Both the position numbers and the translations under genes were made by a program. Below, piece after piece: positions 47,261 to 59,265 of a stretch of DNA of 64,000 bases (its first letter is position 1; each line of letters opens with the position of its first letter). A model generated the notes under the pieces. That model saw only the letters and a list, made by a program, of their open reading frames with translations. It was not told the DNA's origin and did not search any database. This DNA comes from Poriferisodalis sp965208555 (GTDB taxonomy: Bacteria; Actinomycetota; Acidimicrobiia; Acidimicrobiales; Poriferisodalaceae): NCBI RefSeq assembly GCF_965208555.1, contig NZ_OZ242342.1, forward strand, positions 434,001-498,000, given 5' to 3'.

Positions 47261-49518
47261 CCAACGCAGCGACGACGGCCCCGGATGCAGACGTGACCGA
47301 GGACGACATCTCCAGGAGCGACAGGGTGCGTGAGGGCCGCAAGCCGGCGATACATCACCGGATCTCGACCCAGATGTATGCGGGCATCGCCGCGCCACTG
47401 CTGCTGACCCTGGCAGCCAGCCTCGTCGCCTGGATCTCCTTCACCCGTGTCGGCGAGGCCGAGAAGGAGGTCAACGAGGGGGCCATTCCAGAGCTGAGCG
47501 CCGCGTTCGGAGTCGCCGAGTCCAGCAACCGGCTTGTGGCCGGCGGGCCGGCGCTCGTGTCTTCGACACCAGAGGATTTCGAGAGCGTCGTCGAGGGAAT
47601 CGCGGCCGCACGATCCGAATTCGAAACCCAGCTGGAGTTGCTGTGGAATCGCGGCACCGGATCAATGTGGCTGGGCGAGATGCGCGGTTACGCCGCACAG
47701 CTCAACTCGAACATCGCCGCTATCGAGGCCGAGATGCCCGAGTTCTTCGAACTCGGGCTGGAGGCGGATGATCTCCGGGCCGACGTGAATGCGGCCGTGC
47801 GCGAGCTGGAACACCAGATCGTGCCGGCACTCGACGACCAGCTGTTCTATCTCGTGGCCGGGCAGCGGGACCTCAGCACCCCGCCGGTCGCGGAGGCCGT
47901 GCACCGGTCTGATGAAGAGGTGCGTCTGTACCGCCACTGGTCCGCATTGGGCGGCGATGTGGCGCAATCCGCCGAGCTGCTCGCCAGCGCGTTCAGCGCG
48001 TCGCAGGCGGCGTTGATCGAGCCGCTGCGTGAGAGCTTCGAATCGGCGAGAGATCGCATCGAGATCAGCGTCGCCACGCTCGGCGAGGCGGGCGGCGATG
48101 AGCTGAGGCCGGCTGTGGATCAGCTCTTCGCGCTCGGGCTCGACGACGGCAGCGTGTTCGACGTCACGCAGCGACGCCTGCAGATCGAGGAGTCGCAGCG
48201 CCGACAGCTGGCCGAGAACCAGGACTTGGGAGTGGCACTCGTCAGCGAGATCGAGTCGCTTGTCGGCGCCGTGGAAACCGATGTCGACGTGGCCACCGAG
48301 GCCTCGGCACAAGCCGTGAGCACCGGGCGCCTGCTGCTCGTCGTCATCAGCGTCGTCGGCATCCTCGGCGCGTTGCTGATCAGCTGGCTGTTCGTCGGCA
48401 AGCGGATCCTGCGGCGCGTCGGCCAGCTCTCGAATCGCATGCGGGCCCTCGCAGGCGGTGACCTCGAGACGCCCGTCGAGACCGGGGGCCAGGACGAGGT
48501 GGCCGAAATGGCGGATGCGCTCGAGCAGTTCCGCCAGGCCGCGCTCGAGGTGCAGCGGCTCAACCTGGTCGAAGAACTCGCGGGCCAACTCAGCGAGCGC
48601 AACGAGCAGCTCTCCCAGACGCTCGCCGATCTGGACCGCGCGCAGGATCAGATCGTGGCGAACGAGAAGCTGGCGGCCCTCGGCGAGGTGACCGCCGGCG
48701 TCGCCCACGAGATCCGGAATCCGCTGAACTTCGTGAAGAACTTCGCCGAGTCCTCCGACGAGCTGCTCGAGGAACTGCTGGAGGCGATCGCCGATCCGGA
48801 GCCGCAAGACGATCAGGCCGACTACATCGCCGAGATCACCGGCGACCTCAAGGAGAACCTGACACGCATCCGCGGGCACGGCGACCGGGCCAACCGCATC
48901 GTGGAGAGCATGCTCATGATGGGCCGGGGCGGCGGCGAGTCCCGCCCGGTGGAGATCAATGCGCTCCTCGACGAGCACGCCATGCTCTCGTACCACAGCG
49001 CACGAGCGCAGGATGCCGACTTCAACGTGACCATCGAGCGCGACTTCGACCCCGAGGTAGGCGAGCTCGAGGTCATCCCGCAGGACATGGGCCGGGTGTT
49101 CCTCAACCTGGTCACCAACGCCGGTTACGCGGCGAACGAGCGCTGGCGGGACCTCGGCGGCGAGCCGGGCAAGATGGTCACCTTGGGTGAGGGCGACGAC
49201 ACGCCCTACTTCCCGACCATCTGGCTGAGCACCCAACGCACCGACGACTCGGCCGTGATCAAGGTGCGAGACAACGGCACCGGCATCCCGCCGGATGTCG
49301 TTCAGCGAATTTTCGAGCCGTTCTTCACCACCAAGCCCACCAACGAGGGCACTGGGCTCGGCCTGGCCATGTCAAACGACATCGTGCGAGGCCACGGCGG
49401 CCAGATCTCGGTGGACAGCGAGCCCGGTGTGTACACCGAATTCACCGTGGAGCTGCCGCTCGAGCGCTCGGCGCCGGTCGAGACGGTCGACGCAGCCGAC
49501 GCCCCAGCAGCGACCTAG
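47257..49518 (+). CDS. Membrane sensor histidine kinase with HAMP domain
   Basis: The 753-residue protein has membrane segment 1 (YAGIAAPLLLTLAASLVAWI), an extracellular helical domain of about 290 residues, and membrane segment 2 (LLLVVISVVGILGALLISWL). A HAMP domain (ILRRVGQLSNRMRALAGGDL) and a coiled coil follow. The dimerisation domain has phospho-His near 484 (GVAHEIRNPLNFVKNF). The ATPase domain shows FLNLVTNAGYAANE, VRDNGTGIPPDVVQRIFEPF and GTGLGLAMSNDIVRGHGGQI. It should phosphorylate the receiver-PP2C protein of the same operon. The binding lipoprotein just upstream is the likely ligand input. The stop shares CTAG with the opposite gene. Confidence 0.95.
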   Translation: MTNAATTAPDADVTEDDISRSDRVREGRKPAIHHRISTQMYAGIAAPLLLTLAASLVAWISFTRVGEAEKEVNEGAIPELSAAFGVAESSNRLVAGGPALVSSTPEDFESVVEGIAAARSEFETQLELLWNRGTGSMWLGEMRGYAAQLNSNIAAIEAEMPEFFELGLEADDLRADVNAAVRELEHQIVPALDDQLFYLVAGQRDLSTPPVAEAVHRSDEEVRLYRHWSALGGDVAQSAELLASAFSASQAALIEPLRESFESARDRIEISVATLGEAGGDELRPAVDQLFALGLDDGSVFDVTQRRLQIEESQRRQLAENQDLGVALVSEIESLVGAVETDVDVATEASAQAVSTGRLLLVVISVVGILGALLISWLFVGKRILRRVGQLSNRMRALAGGDLETPVETGGQDEVAEMADALEQFRQAALEVQRLNLVEELAGQLSERNEQLSQTLADLDRAQDQIVANEKLAALGEVTAGVAHEIRNPLNFVKNFAESSDELLEELLEAIADPEPQDDQADYIAEITGDLKENLTRIRGHGDRANRIVESMLMMGRGGGESRPVEINALLDEHAMLSYHSARAQDADFNVTIERDFDPEVGELEVIPQDMGRVFLNLVTNAGYAANERWRDLGGEPGKMVTLGEGDDTPYFPTIWLSTQRTDDSAVIKVRDNGTGIPPDVVQRIFEPFFTTKPTNEGTGLGLAMSNDIVRGHGGQISVDSEPGVYTEFTVELPLERSAPVETVDAADAPAAT

Positions 49519-50087
49519 TCGGGGAAGGGGTCGTCCCAATCGGGCGGCAGCGGGATCTCGAAGGCGTTCAGCGTCAGCGAGATCAAGCAGTAGTAGCCCA
49601 CCGTGGTGACCAGCTCGATGACGCCTTCGGTGCCGAACTCCGCGACGGCAGCGGCGTAGGTCTCGTCGCTCATGCGGTGCGACTCGAGCAGCTCCGCCGC
49701 GACCCGGTGAGCGACCGCCTCCTGCCCGGTGAACTCGGCGGGCCTGCCCTCGCGGAGAGCGTCGAGATGGCGCTGTTCGATCCCGGCCATCTGAGCCAAA
49801 CGCTCATGGGCGGCGAATTCGAACTTCGACCGGTAGTGCGCCCCGACCGTGCAGATGGCCGCTTCCTTGACCGGTTCGGGGAGGCCGCCCGCGAACCGGA
49901 CAGCGGCGCCCAGCGCCTGGGTCGGGCCCCCGATGGCAGGTGCCCGCACCCAGACGCCATAGGGGCCGACGATGCTCTTGACGTTCAGGTCGGATGTCGC
50001 CGCGCTGCGCGGGCCGCTGCGCAAGGCGTCGTACACCTCGCGCCCGCCGCCGGTCAGTTCTTCCGGCGTGATCTCGGGCAGTCTCAT
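49515..50087 (-). CDS. Carboxymuconolactone decarboxylase/AhpD-fold family protein
   Basis: The 190-residue helical protein shows LPEPVKEAAICTVGAHYRSK, FEFAAHERLAQMAGI and a second repeat-like helix pair. This is the CMD/AhpD fold, but the redox CxxC of AhpD is absent (CTVG-AH), so it is not a classical peroxidase partner. The reaction is unknown; a small-molecule decarboxylase or gamma-lactone type enzyme is possible. It is convergent with the histidine kinase gene; the two stop codons overlap on one CTAG. Confidence 0.8.
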   Translation of the reverse strand: MRLPEITPEELTGGGREVYDALRSGPRSAATSDLNVKSIVGPYGVWVRAPAIGGPTQALGAAVRFAGGLPEPVKEAAICTVGAHYRSKFEFAAHERLAQMAGIEQRHLDALREGRPAEFTGQEAVAHRVAAELLESHRMSDETYAAAVAEFGTEGVIELVTTVGYYCLISLTLNAFEIPLPPDWDDPFPD

Positions 50088-50126
50088 CTGAGTCCTCCTT
50101 GGCTCTCGTGCGCATTCCGTGGTCGC

Positions 50127-53000
<2,874 letters not shown>

Positions 53001-53137
53001 CCCGGCGATCCTACCTGTGACCCTCTCCCGCAGCCCGGACACAAACACAAGTTCGTGCGGCCGGTCCGAGAGACAGCACCGACGCGATAGCTGTGGGGGC
53101 ACCTGACGCCGTAATCAGCAGAACTAGGGTCGCGGTC

Positions 53138-54229
53138 ATGCCACACGAAGTACAAGGTGTCGTAGCCGCAGCCGTCGGCGAACCGGTCACGGTCGAGACG
53201 ATCGTGGTCCCCGACCCCGGACCCGGCGAGGTCATCGTCGACGTTCAAGCGTGCGGCGTCTGCCACACCGACCTGCATTACCGCGAGGGTGCCATCAACG
53301 ACGAATTCCCGTTCCTGCTGGGGCATGAAGCCGCTGGCGTCGTGTCAGAAGTCGGCGACGGGGTCACCAGCGTCGAGGTCGGCGATTTCGTGATCCTGAA
53401 TTGGCGGGCCGTCTGCGGCAACTGCCGGTCCTGCGACCGGGGCCGCCCGTGGTACTGCTTCGCCACGCACAACGCAACGCAGAAGATGACCCTCGACGGC
53501 GTCGAGCTGTCGCCCGCCCTCGGCATCGGAGCCTTCGCCGAGAAGACCCTGGTGGCTGCGGGGCAGGCCACCAAGGTGGACCCCGCGGCCCCGCCCCAGG
53601 TTGCCGGCCTCATCGGCTGCGGCGTCATGGCCGGCTTGGGTGCCGCCATGAACACTGGCGGCGTCGGGCGTGGCGACAGCGTGGCCGTCTTCGGCTGCGG
53701 TGGAGTCGGCGATGCCGCGATCTGCGGGGCGCGGCTCGCGGGTGCTCACACGATCATCGGCATCGACATCGACGAGCGCAAGCTCGAGTGGGCTCGATCC
53801 TTCGGCGCCACCCACACCATCAACTCGTCGGGCTTGAGCAACGACGAGGTCGTCGCAGCCGTCCAAGCGCTGACGGACGGCAACGGCGTCGATGTGGCCA
53901 TCGAGGCGGTGGGCTTGCCCCAGACCTACGAGCAGGCCTTCTATGCGCGTGACCTGGCGGGGACCGTGGTCTTGGTCGGGGTGCCGAACCCCACCATGAA
54001 GATCGAGCTGCCGATGATCGAGGTGTTCGGGCGCGGCGGCTCGCTCAAGAGCTCGTGGTACGGCGATTGCCTGCCGAGCCGCGACTTCCCGATGCTCATC
54101 GACCTTCACCTGCAGGATCGCCTGCCGCTCGACAAGTTCGTGAGCGAGACGATCGGCATCGCAGGCGTCGAGGAAGCCTTCGAGAAGATGGAGCGCGGCG
54201 AGGTCCTGCGCTCCGTCGTCGTGCTCTAG
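53138..54229 (+). CDS. Zinc-dependent alcohol dehydrogenase, S-(hydroxymethyl)mycothiol dehydrogenase type
   Basis: ATG 53138 gives 363 residues (MPHEVQGVVAAAVGEPVTVE). Zinc MDR motifs: catalytic zinc in ACGVCHTDLHYREG and GHEAAGVVSEVG, structural zinc in CGNCRSCDRGRPWYC, NAD fold in VAVFGCGGVGDAAICGARLA. The pattern NATQKMTLDG and ALGIGAFAEKTLVAAGQ is close to mycobacterial S-(hydroxymethyl)mycothiol dehydrogenase, which detoxifies formaldehyde or nitrosomycothiol. It is divergent from uvrA. It is convergent with uvrB, with both stops sharing CTAG. Confidence 0.88.
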   Translation: MPHEVQGVVAAAVGEPVTVETIVVPDPGPGEVIVDVQACGVCHTDLHYREGAINDEFPFLLGHEAAGVVSEVGDGVTSVEVGDFVILNWRAVCGNCRSCDRGRPWYCFATHNATQKMTLDGVELSPALGIGAFAEKTLVAAGQATKVDPAAPPQVAGLIGCGVMAGLGAAMNTGGVGRGDSVAVFGCGGVGDAAICGARLAGAHTIIGIDIDERKLEWARSFGATHTINSSGLSNDEVVAAVQALTDGNGVDVAIEAVGLPQTYEQAFYARDLAGTVVLVGVPNPTMKIELPMIEVFGRGGSLKSSWYGDCLPSRDFPMLIDLHLQDRLPLDKFVSETIGIAGVEEAFEKMERGEVLRSVVVL

Positions 54230-56340
54230 GCGCTCGCGTCGCGTAGGTCCCGGCGCAGCTCTCGCAGCTCGTCTCTGAGGCGCGCCGCGTATTCGAATCT
54301 GAGATCTGCTGCCGCTTCGGCCATCTCCTCCTCCAGCGAGGCGATGAGACGGGTCAGGTCGTCGGCGGGCAGGTCGCCGTAGGCGGCGCGCACCTTCTCT
54401 GCAGTGACACGGCCGGAGGCCAGCTTCTCGGGCACCGGCGCTTCCTCGGCGGGTCCGCGCAGCACTTCGAGAATGTCGGTGACGGCCTTGCGGATCGTCT
54501 GCGGGTCGATGCCGTGCTCGGCGTTGTATGCCTGCTGCAGACCGCGGCGGCGATTGGTCTCGGACACGGCGCGGTTCATCGACGGGGTGAACTCGTCGGC
54601 GTACATCACGACCTGGCCGTCGACGTTGCGCGCCGCTCGCCCGATGGTCTGGATGAGCGAGGTCTCGCTGCGCAGGAACCCTTCCTTGTCGGCATCCAGA
54701 ATCGCAACGAGGCTCACTTCGGGCAGGTCGAGTCCTTCTCGCAGCAGGTTGATGCCCACCAGCACGTCGAAATGCCCGAGCCGCAAGTCCCGGAGGATCT
54801 CGATCCGCTCGATGGTGTCGATCTCGCTGTGCAGGTAGCGCACCCGCACGCCGAGCTCCAGCAGGTAGTCGGTGAGATCCTCGGCCATCTTCTTGGTGAG
54901 CGTGGTGACGAGCACGCGCTGGCCTTGGGCCGTGACGCGTTCGATCTCGCCCATCAGGTCGTCGATCTGCCCCTTCGTCGGGCGCACCACGATCTCGGGA
55001 TCCACCAGGCCGGTGGGCCGGACGATCTGCTCCACCACCGCCGAGCTCGTGCGAAGCTCGTAGTCGCCCGGCGTGGCGGACAGGAACACCACCTGATTCA
55101 GCCGGTCCATCACCTCGTCGAAACGCAGTGGCCGGTTGTCGCGAGCGGACGGCAGCCGGAAGCCGTGCTCCACCAGGGTGTCCTTGCGCCGCCGGTCGCC
55201 TGCGAACTGACCGTGCAACTGGGGCACGGCAACATGGCTCTCGTCGATGACCAGCAGGTAGTCGTCGGGGAAGAAGTCCAGCAGCGTGTACGGCGCCTCG
55301 TCGTACACCCGCCCGTCGAGATGCATGGAGTAGTTCTCGACACCGTTGCAGTAGCCCAACTCGGCGAGCATCTCGAGGTCGTACTCGGTGCGCATCCGGA
55401 GCCGCTGCGCCTCGAGCAGCTTGTTCTCCTGCTCGAAGTAGCGCAACCGCTCGGCAAGCTCAGCTTCGATCTTGGCGATCGCCGCCCTCAGCTTGTCCTC
55501 GCCCGTGACGTAGTGCGATGCCGGGAAGACCGTGACCTCTTCGAGATCGCCGAGACGCTCGCCGGTGAGCGGGTCGATGCGGCTGATGCGATCGATCTCG
55601 TCGCCGAACAGCTCGACCCGCACCAGGAATTCCTCGTACGCCGGATGGACTTCGAGCGTGTCGCCGCGTACCCGGAAGCGGCCGCGGACGAGGTTGGTGT
55701 CGTTGCGCTCGTACTGCATGTCGACGAGCCGACGCAGCACCGCGCGCTGGTCGACCATCTCGCCCACGCGCAGGTACAGCATCTGGCGCAGGTACTCCTC
55801 GGGCGCTCCGAGCCCGTAGATGGCAGACACCGATGCCACCACGATCACGTCTCGACGGGTCAGCAGCGCCGCCGTGGCCGAGTGGCGCAGCCGGTCGATC
55901 TCGTCGTTGATGCTCGAGTCCTTCTCGATGTAGGTGTCCGAGGCCGGCATGTAGGCCTCAGGTTGGTAGTAGTCGTAGTAGGAGACGAAGTACTCCACGC
56001 GATTGTCGGGAAAGAACTCACGGAACTCGTTTGCCAGCTGTGCCGCCAGGGATTTATTGGGTGCGAGTACCAGCGTCGGACGCTGGGCTCGCTCGATCGT
56101 CCACGCGATCGTGGCGCTCTTGCCCGACCCGGTGATGCCGAGCAGCGTCTGGAACCGGTCCCCTCGGATGACGCCGTCCGCCAGCTGAGCCACGGCGCGC
56201 GGCTGGTCGCCGGCCGGCTCAAAACCTGCGCTGACCCGGAATGGGTGGGCGGCTGTCGGCGTCGGAAGCCAGGGGCGGACCTGCCGCGATGCGTCAGGAT
56301 CGGGCTCAGGCTGCAGCGGAGCCGTCGAAACCGATGCCAT
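54226..56340 (-). CDS. uvrB: Excinuclease ABC subunit B
   Basis: The 704-residue protein has the Walker A loop LLGITGSGKSATIAWTIE, the beta-hairpin region YYDYYQPEAYMPASDTYIEK, DEx-box-like LLVIDESHVAVPQ, helicase motifs TLTKKMAEDLTDYL and LVGINLLREGLDLPEVSLVA, and the C-terminal UVR motif (IASLEEEMAEAAADLRFEYA) that binds UvrC. It has a 35-residue N-terminal extension before the usual FxVSAGFEPAGDQP start. It verifies damage and positions UvrC. Upstream, a divergent gene starts 110 bp away. Confidence 0.97.
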   Translation of the reverse strand: MASVSTAPLQPEPDPDASRQVRPWLPTPTAAHPFRVSAGFEPAGDQPRAVAQLADGVIRGDRFQTLLGITGSGKSATIAWTIERAQRPTLVLAPNKSLAAQLANEFREFFPDNRVEYFVSYYDYYQPEAYMPASDTYIEKDSSINDEIDRLRHSATAALLTRRDVIVVASVSAIYGLGAPEEYLRQMLYLRVGEMVDQRAVLRRLVDMQYERNDTNLVRGRFRVRGDTLEVHPAYEEFLVRVELFGDEIDRISRIDPLTGERLGDLEEVTVFPASHYVTGEDKLRAAIAKIEAELAERLRYFEQENKLLEAQRLRMRTEYDLEMLAELGYCNGVENYSMHLDGRVYDEAPYTLLDFFPDDYLLVIDESHVAVPQLHGQFAGDRRRKDTLVEHGFRLPSARDNRPLRFDEVMDRLNQVVFLSATPGDYELRTSSAVVEQIVRPTGLVDPEIVVRPTKGQIDDLMGEIERVTAQGQRVLVTTLTKKMAEDLTDYLLELGVRVRYLHSEIDTIERIEILRDLRLGHFDVLVGINLLREGLDLPEVSLVAILDADKEGFLRSETSLIQTIGRAARNVDGQVVMYADEFTPSMNRAVSETNRRRGLQQAYNAEHGIDPQTIRKAVTDILEVLRGPAEEAPVPEKLASGRVTAEKVRAAYGDLPADDLTRLIASLEEEMAEAAADLRFEYAARLRDELRELRRDLRDASA

Positions 56341-56450
56341 GGGGCGAGGCTAAACCCGGGATGCTCCCCTGCGGGCAGCCGGTGTGGTTATCCTGCCGCG
56401 CTGACCGCCGACCTGATGAAACACGACCCCTCCACGACCCGAGACCATCC

Positions 56451-56987
56451 ATGAGCCGCGACGAACCAGACGCACCTGAGTCCGAGGACGACGCGCTCGA
56501 CGAGGACATGCTTGAGCCTGACTTGCTGGGCGACGAATTCGAACCGGTGCCCGACGACCTCGAAGACGAGGAACTGGACGCGGCGGGCCTCGACGACGAT
56601 CTGGACGACGTCGACGGCTTGGATGACGGCGGGATGGATGCTGACGGCTCGGACGCAGGCCAGGCAGCGTCGTCCGACGACGGCGCCCAGCCGAGCCGCG
56701 AAGTGCCCGCCGGAGTGCGCCCCGCTGACGATGAAGACGACGACGATGACGACGAAGAGCTCGAGGCGGATCTCGGCGAGATCCTCAAGGAGCGACTGGC
56801 GTCAGAGGACGAGGACGAAGATGATGACGACGACGACATCGGCATCGTCAGCGGCTCGCGTTCAGCGTCCAAGCAGGAAGACGAGATCCTCTGCGAAGGC
56901 TGCTTCCTGCTCGTCAAGCCCTCCCAATTCGACATGAGAGCACCCGAGCCCAGCTGTCCCCACTGCGGAACGCCCATCGCCTACTGA
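56451..56987 (+). CDS. Acidic protein with C-terminal zinc ribbon (DUF4193-like)
   Basis: ATG 56451 gives 178 residues; longer open frames overlap uvrB and lack this composition. Residues 1-125 are almost entirely Asp/Glu with Ala and Gly. The end holds a zinc-ribbon pattern CEGCFLLV...CPHCGTPIAY. Actinobacterial DUF4193 proteins have the same acidic arm plus Cys pairs, are often near sigma or translation genes, and have no settled function. An RNA-polymerase-binding role is possible by analogy with acidic tails. It is divergent from uvrB and converges on coaE with a 15-bp gap. Confidence 0.75.
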   Translation: MSRDEPDAPESEDDALDEDMLEPDLLGDEFEPVPDDLEDEELDAAGLDDDLDDVDGLDDGGMDADGSDAGQAASSDDGAQPSREVPAGVRPADDEDDDDDDEELEADLGEILKERLASEDEDEDDDDDDIGIVSGSRSASKQEDEILCEGCFLLVKPSQFDMRAPEPSCPHCGTPIAY

Positions 56988-57002
56988 GACCTCGCGCGGC
57001 TC

Positions 57003-57632
57003 CTATGGGGCTGCATCGATGTGCGGCAGCGCGCTCGCCCAGGTGAATGCCGCGTCGATCGCGGCCTCAAGCTCGTCCGGGCTGCCGGAGTTGTCGATGA
57101 CCCAGTCGGCGATGGCCAGTCGCTCATCGCGCGACAACTGTGCGGCGATGCGCGCACGTGCATCATCGGCGGAAAATCCCCGCGACGTCACGAGCCGCTC
57201 GACTGCTAGGTCAGTCGGCACATCCACCACCAGAATCCCGCTGGTGCGGTATCGAGGCCGTTGACCCTTCGCCAGCCCCTCGCCGAGCAGCGGGATGTCG
57301 AGCACGACCAGGCAGTCCGTGCCCTCCATCTCGCCCAACCGGCGACGGATCTCCCGGCCGACCGGAGGATGGGTGATCGCGTTCAGGTCGGCGAGTGCGT
57401 CGGGATCGTTGAACACGATGGCCGCGACTGAGCCGCGATCGAGCGTGCCATCGGGAGCCACGATGTGGTCCCCGAATCGCTGCACCATCTCCGCAAGAAC
57501 CGGGCTGCCCGGTGCCTGCTGTGAGCGAACGATGGCGTCAGCATCGATCAGCACCGCACCGCGGCGGGTAAAGCCTGAGGCGACCGTGCTCTTGCCGCTG
57601 CCGATGCCACCGGTCAGCCCGACGGTGATCAT
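57003..57632 (-). CDS. coaE: Dephospho-CoA kinase
   Basis: ATG 57632 (MITVGLTGGIGSGKSTVASG) gives 209 residues, the family length; the longer frame upstream is in rpsA-proximal DNA. Motifs: Walker A GGIGSGKST, DADAIVRSQQAPGSP and HPPVGREIRRR. The lid region is LVTSRGFSADDARARIAAQL, and SRDERLAIADWVIDNSG is the conserved end. It phosphorylates dephospho-CoA in the last step of CoA synthesis. It follows rpsA on the same strand, 65 bp on, an arrangement common in actinobacteria. Confidence 0.96.
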   Translation of the reverse strand: MITVGLTGGIGSGKSTVASGFTRRGAVLIDADAIVRSQQAPGSPVLAEMVQRFGDHIVAPDGTLDRGSVAAIVFNDPDALADLNAITHPPVGREIRRRLGEMEGTDCLVVLDIPLLGEGLAKGQRPRYRTSGILVVDVPTDLAVERLVTSRGFSADDARARIAAQLSRDERLAIADWVIDNSGSPDELEAAIDAAFTWASALPHIDAAP

Positions 57633-57697
57633 CAGGCCGCAGTCAACCGAATGGGGCTCGACGGCAGCAGGTGCAGGCTCAGCAGGGAGCTGACGGG

Positions 57698-59185
57698 TTA
57701 GCTGTCGCTCTCGGGCGCGGCCGCGGCGGGCTCGCCTTCCGGCCCCTGATTCTCGTAGTGCGCGAGGGCCTGGCGGTAGGCCTCTTCGCCATGCTCCTCG
57801 TAGTACTCGCGCCACGCCCGCTCGGCCTCTGACTCCTCGCCGTCGGCAGGTGTCTCGTAGCTGAACTCGCCGATGAAGTTGCCTTCCTCGTCGTAGGCGT
57901 GATCACCGAACGCCTCGCGGTACTCCTCCGCGACCACACCGCCTTCGGCTGCCTGCTTGATCGACAGGCTGATGCGCCGGCGTTGCAGGTCGAGATCGAT
58001 GATCTTCACCCACAGCTCCTCGCCGGGGGTGACCACCTGCTCAGGCAGCTCGACATGGTGGGCGGACATCTCCGAGATGTGCACCAAGCCCTCAATGCCG
58101 TCGCCGACCTGCACGAAGGCCCCGAACGGGACGAGCTTAGTCACCCGGCCGTAGACCAGCTCCTCGACCCGGTGCGAGTTCGCGAACGCCTCCCACGGGT
58201 CCTGCTGCGTTGCCTTGAGCGAGAGCGAGATGCGCTCGCGCTCACGGTCGATCTCGAGTACCTCCACCGTCACCTCGTCGCCGATGCTGACGACCGAGCT
58301 GGGGTGATCGACGTGCTTCCAGGACAGTTCCGACACATGGATGAGGCCGTCCATGCCGCCGAGGTCGACGAATGCGCCGAAGCTGACCACCGATGAGACC
58401 CGGCCGGTCCGCCGCTCGCCGCGCTGGAGATCTCGCAGGAAACCCTCCCGCTCCTCCTTGAGGCTCTCTTCCAGCCAGGCACGCCGGCTGAGCACGACGT
58501 TGTTGCGGTTCTTGTCGAGTTCGATGATCTTCGCTTCGAGCTCACGGCCGACATAGGGGGCAAGGTCCCGGACACGGCGCAGCTCCACCAGCGACGCGGG
58601 CAGGAAGCCGCGCAAGCCGATGTCGACGATCAGCCCGCCCTTGACGACCTCGATGACCGGGCCCTTGACGATCCCGTTGGATTCGCGGATCTCCTCGATG
58701 CGGCCCCATGCACGCTCGTACTGCGCCCGCTTCTTGGACAGGACCAGGCGGCCGTCAGGGTCCTCCTTCTGGAGGACGAGCGCCTCGATCTGATCACCGA
58801 CCTCCACCACGTCAGATGGGTCGATGTCGTGGCGGATGGAGAGCTCACGAGACGGGATGACACCCTCGGACTTGAAGCCGATGTCCAGCAGCACCTCGTC
58901 GCGGTCGACCCGCACGATGGTGCCGGCCACGATGTCGCCGTCGTCGAATTCGACGATGGTCTGCGCAATGGCGTCCTCGAATGACGTGTCGCCGAGATCG
59001 TCCATCGTGACGGTCCGCGGCACGTAGTCGCCCGCATCGGTGAACGTGCCGAAGTCGCCCTGCGAGGCTCCGTTGCCCCCCTCATCGCCGGTGCTCTCGC
59101 CACCCGGCGGGTCTGGCGGAGTCTCAGCGGGATCTTCGAGCGATGTTTCTTCGATGTCTGGGGCGGGGGCGAGTGCGTCGGTCAC
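57698..59185 (-). CDS. rpsA: 30S ribosomal protein S1
   Basis: The 495-residue protein has four S1 OB-fold domains: GDIVAGTIVRVDRDEVLLDI, GPVIEVVKGGLIVDIGLRGF, RTGRVSSVVSFGAFVDLGGM (with DGLIHVSELSW) and GRVTKLVPFGAFVQVGDGIE (with GLVHISEMSAHHV). Four domains and acidic N- and C-terminal tails are typical of actinobacterial S1. It binds mRNA on the small subunit. polA lies upstream and coaE downstream in the same direction. Confidence 0.95.
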   Translation of the reverse strand: MTDALAPAPDIEETSLEDPAETPPDPPGGESTGDEGGNGASQGDFGTFTDAGDYVPRTVTMDDLGDTSFEDAIAQTIVEFDDGDIVAGTIVRVDRDEVLLDIGFKSEGVIPSRELSIRHDIDPSDVVEVGDQIEALVLQKEDPDGRLVLSKKRAQYERAWGRIEEIRESNGIVKGPVIEVVKGGLIVDIGLRGFLPASLVELRRVRDLAPYVGRELEAKIIELDKNRNNVVLSRRAWLEESLKEEREGFLRDLQRGERRTGRVSSVVSFGAFVDLGGMDGLIHVSELSWKHVDHPSSVVSIGDEVTVEVLEIDRERERISLSLKATQQDPWEAFANSHRVEELVYGRVTKLVPFGAFVQVGDGIEGLVHISEMSAHHVELPEQVVTPGEELWVKIIDLDLQRRRISLSIKQAAEGGVVAEEYREAFGDHAYDEEGNFIGEFSYETPADGEESEAERAWREYYEEHGEEAYRQALAHYENQGPEGEPAAAAPESDS

Positions 59186-59265
59186 GGAGGGAATGCTCAG
59201 GTCGGCAATACGGGCGCAGGCGGCCGAGCATGCCGCACACAGCGCACGGAAAGGCTACCGAGTTG

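Noticed and set aside
54514..56454. 646-codon plus-strand frame opposite uvrB
   Set aside because: Antisense shadow of uvrB with His/Val/Arg-rich composition typical of such frames.
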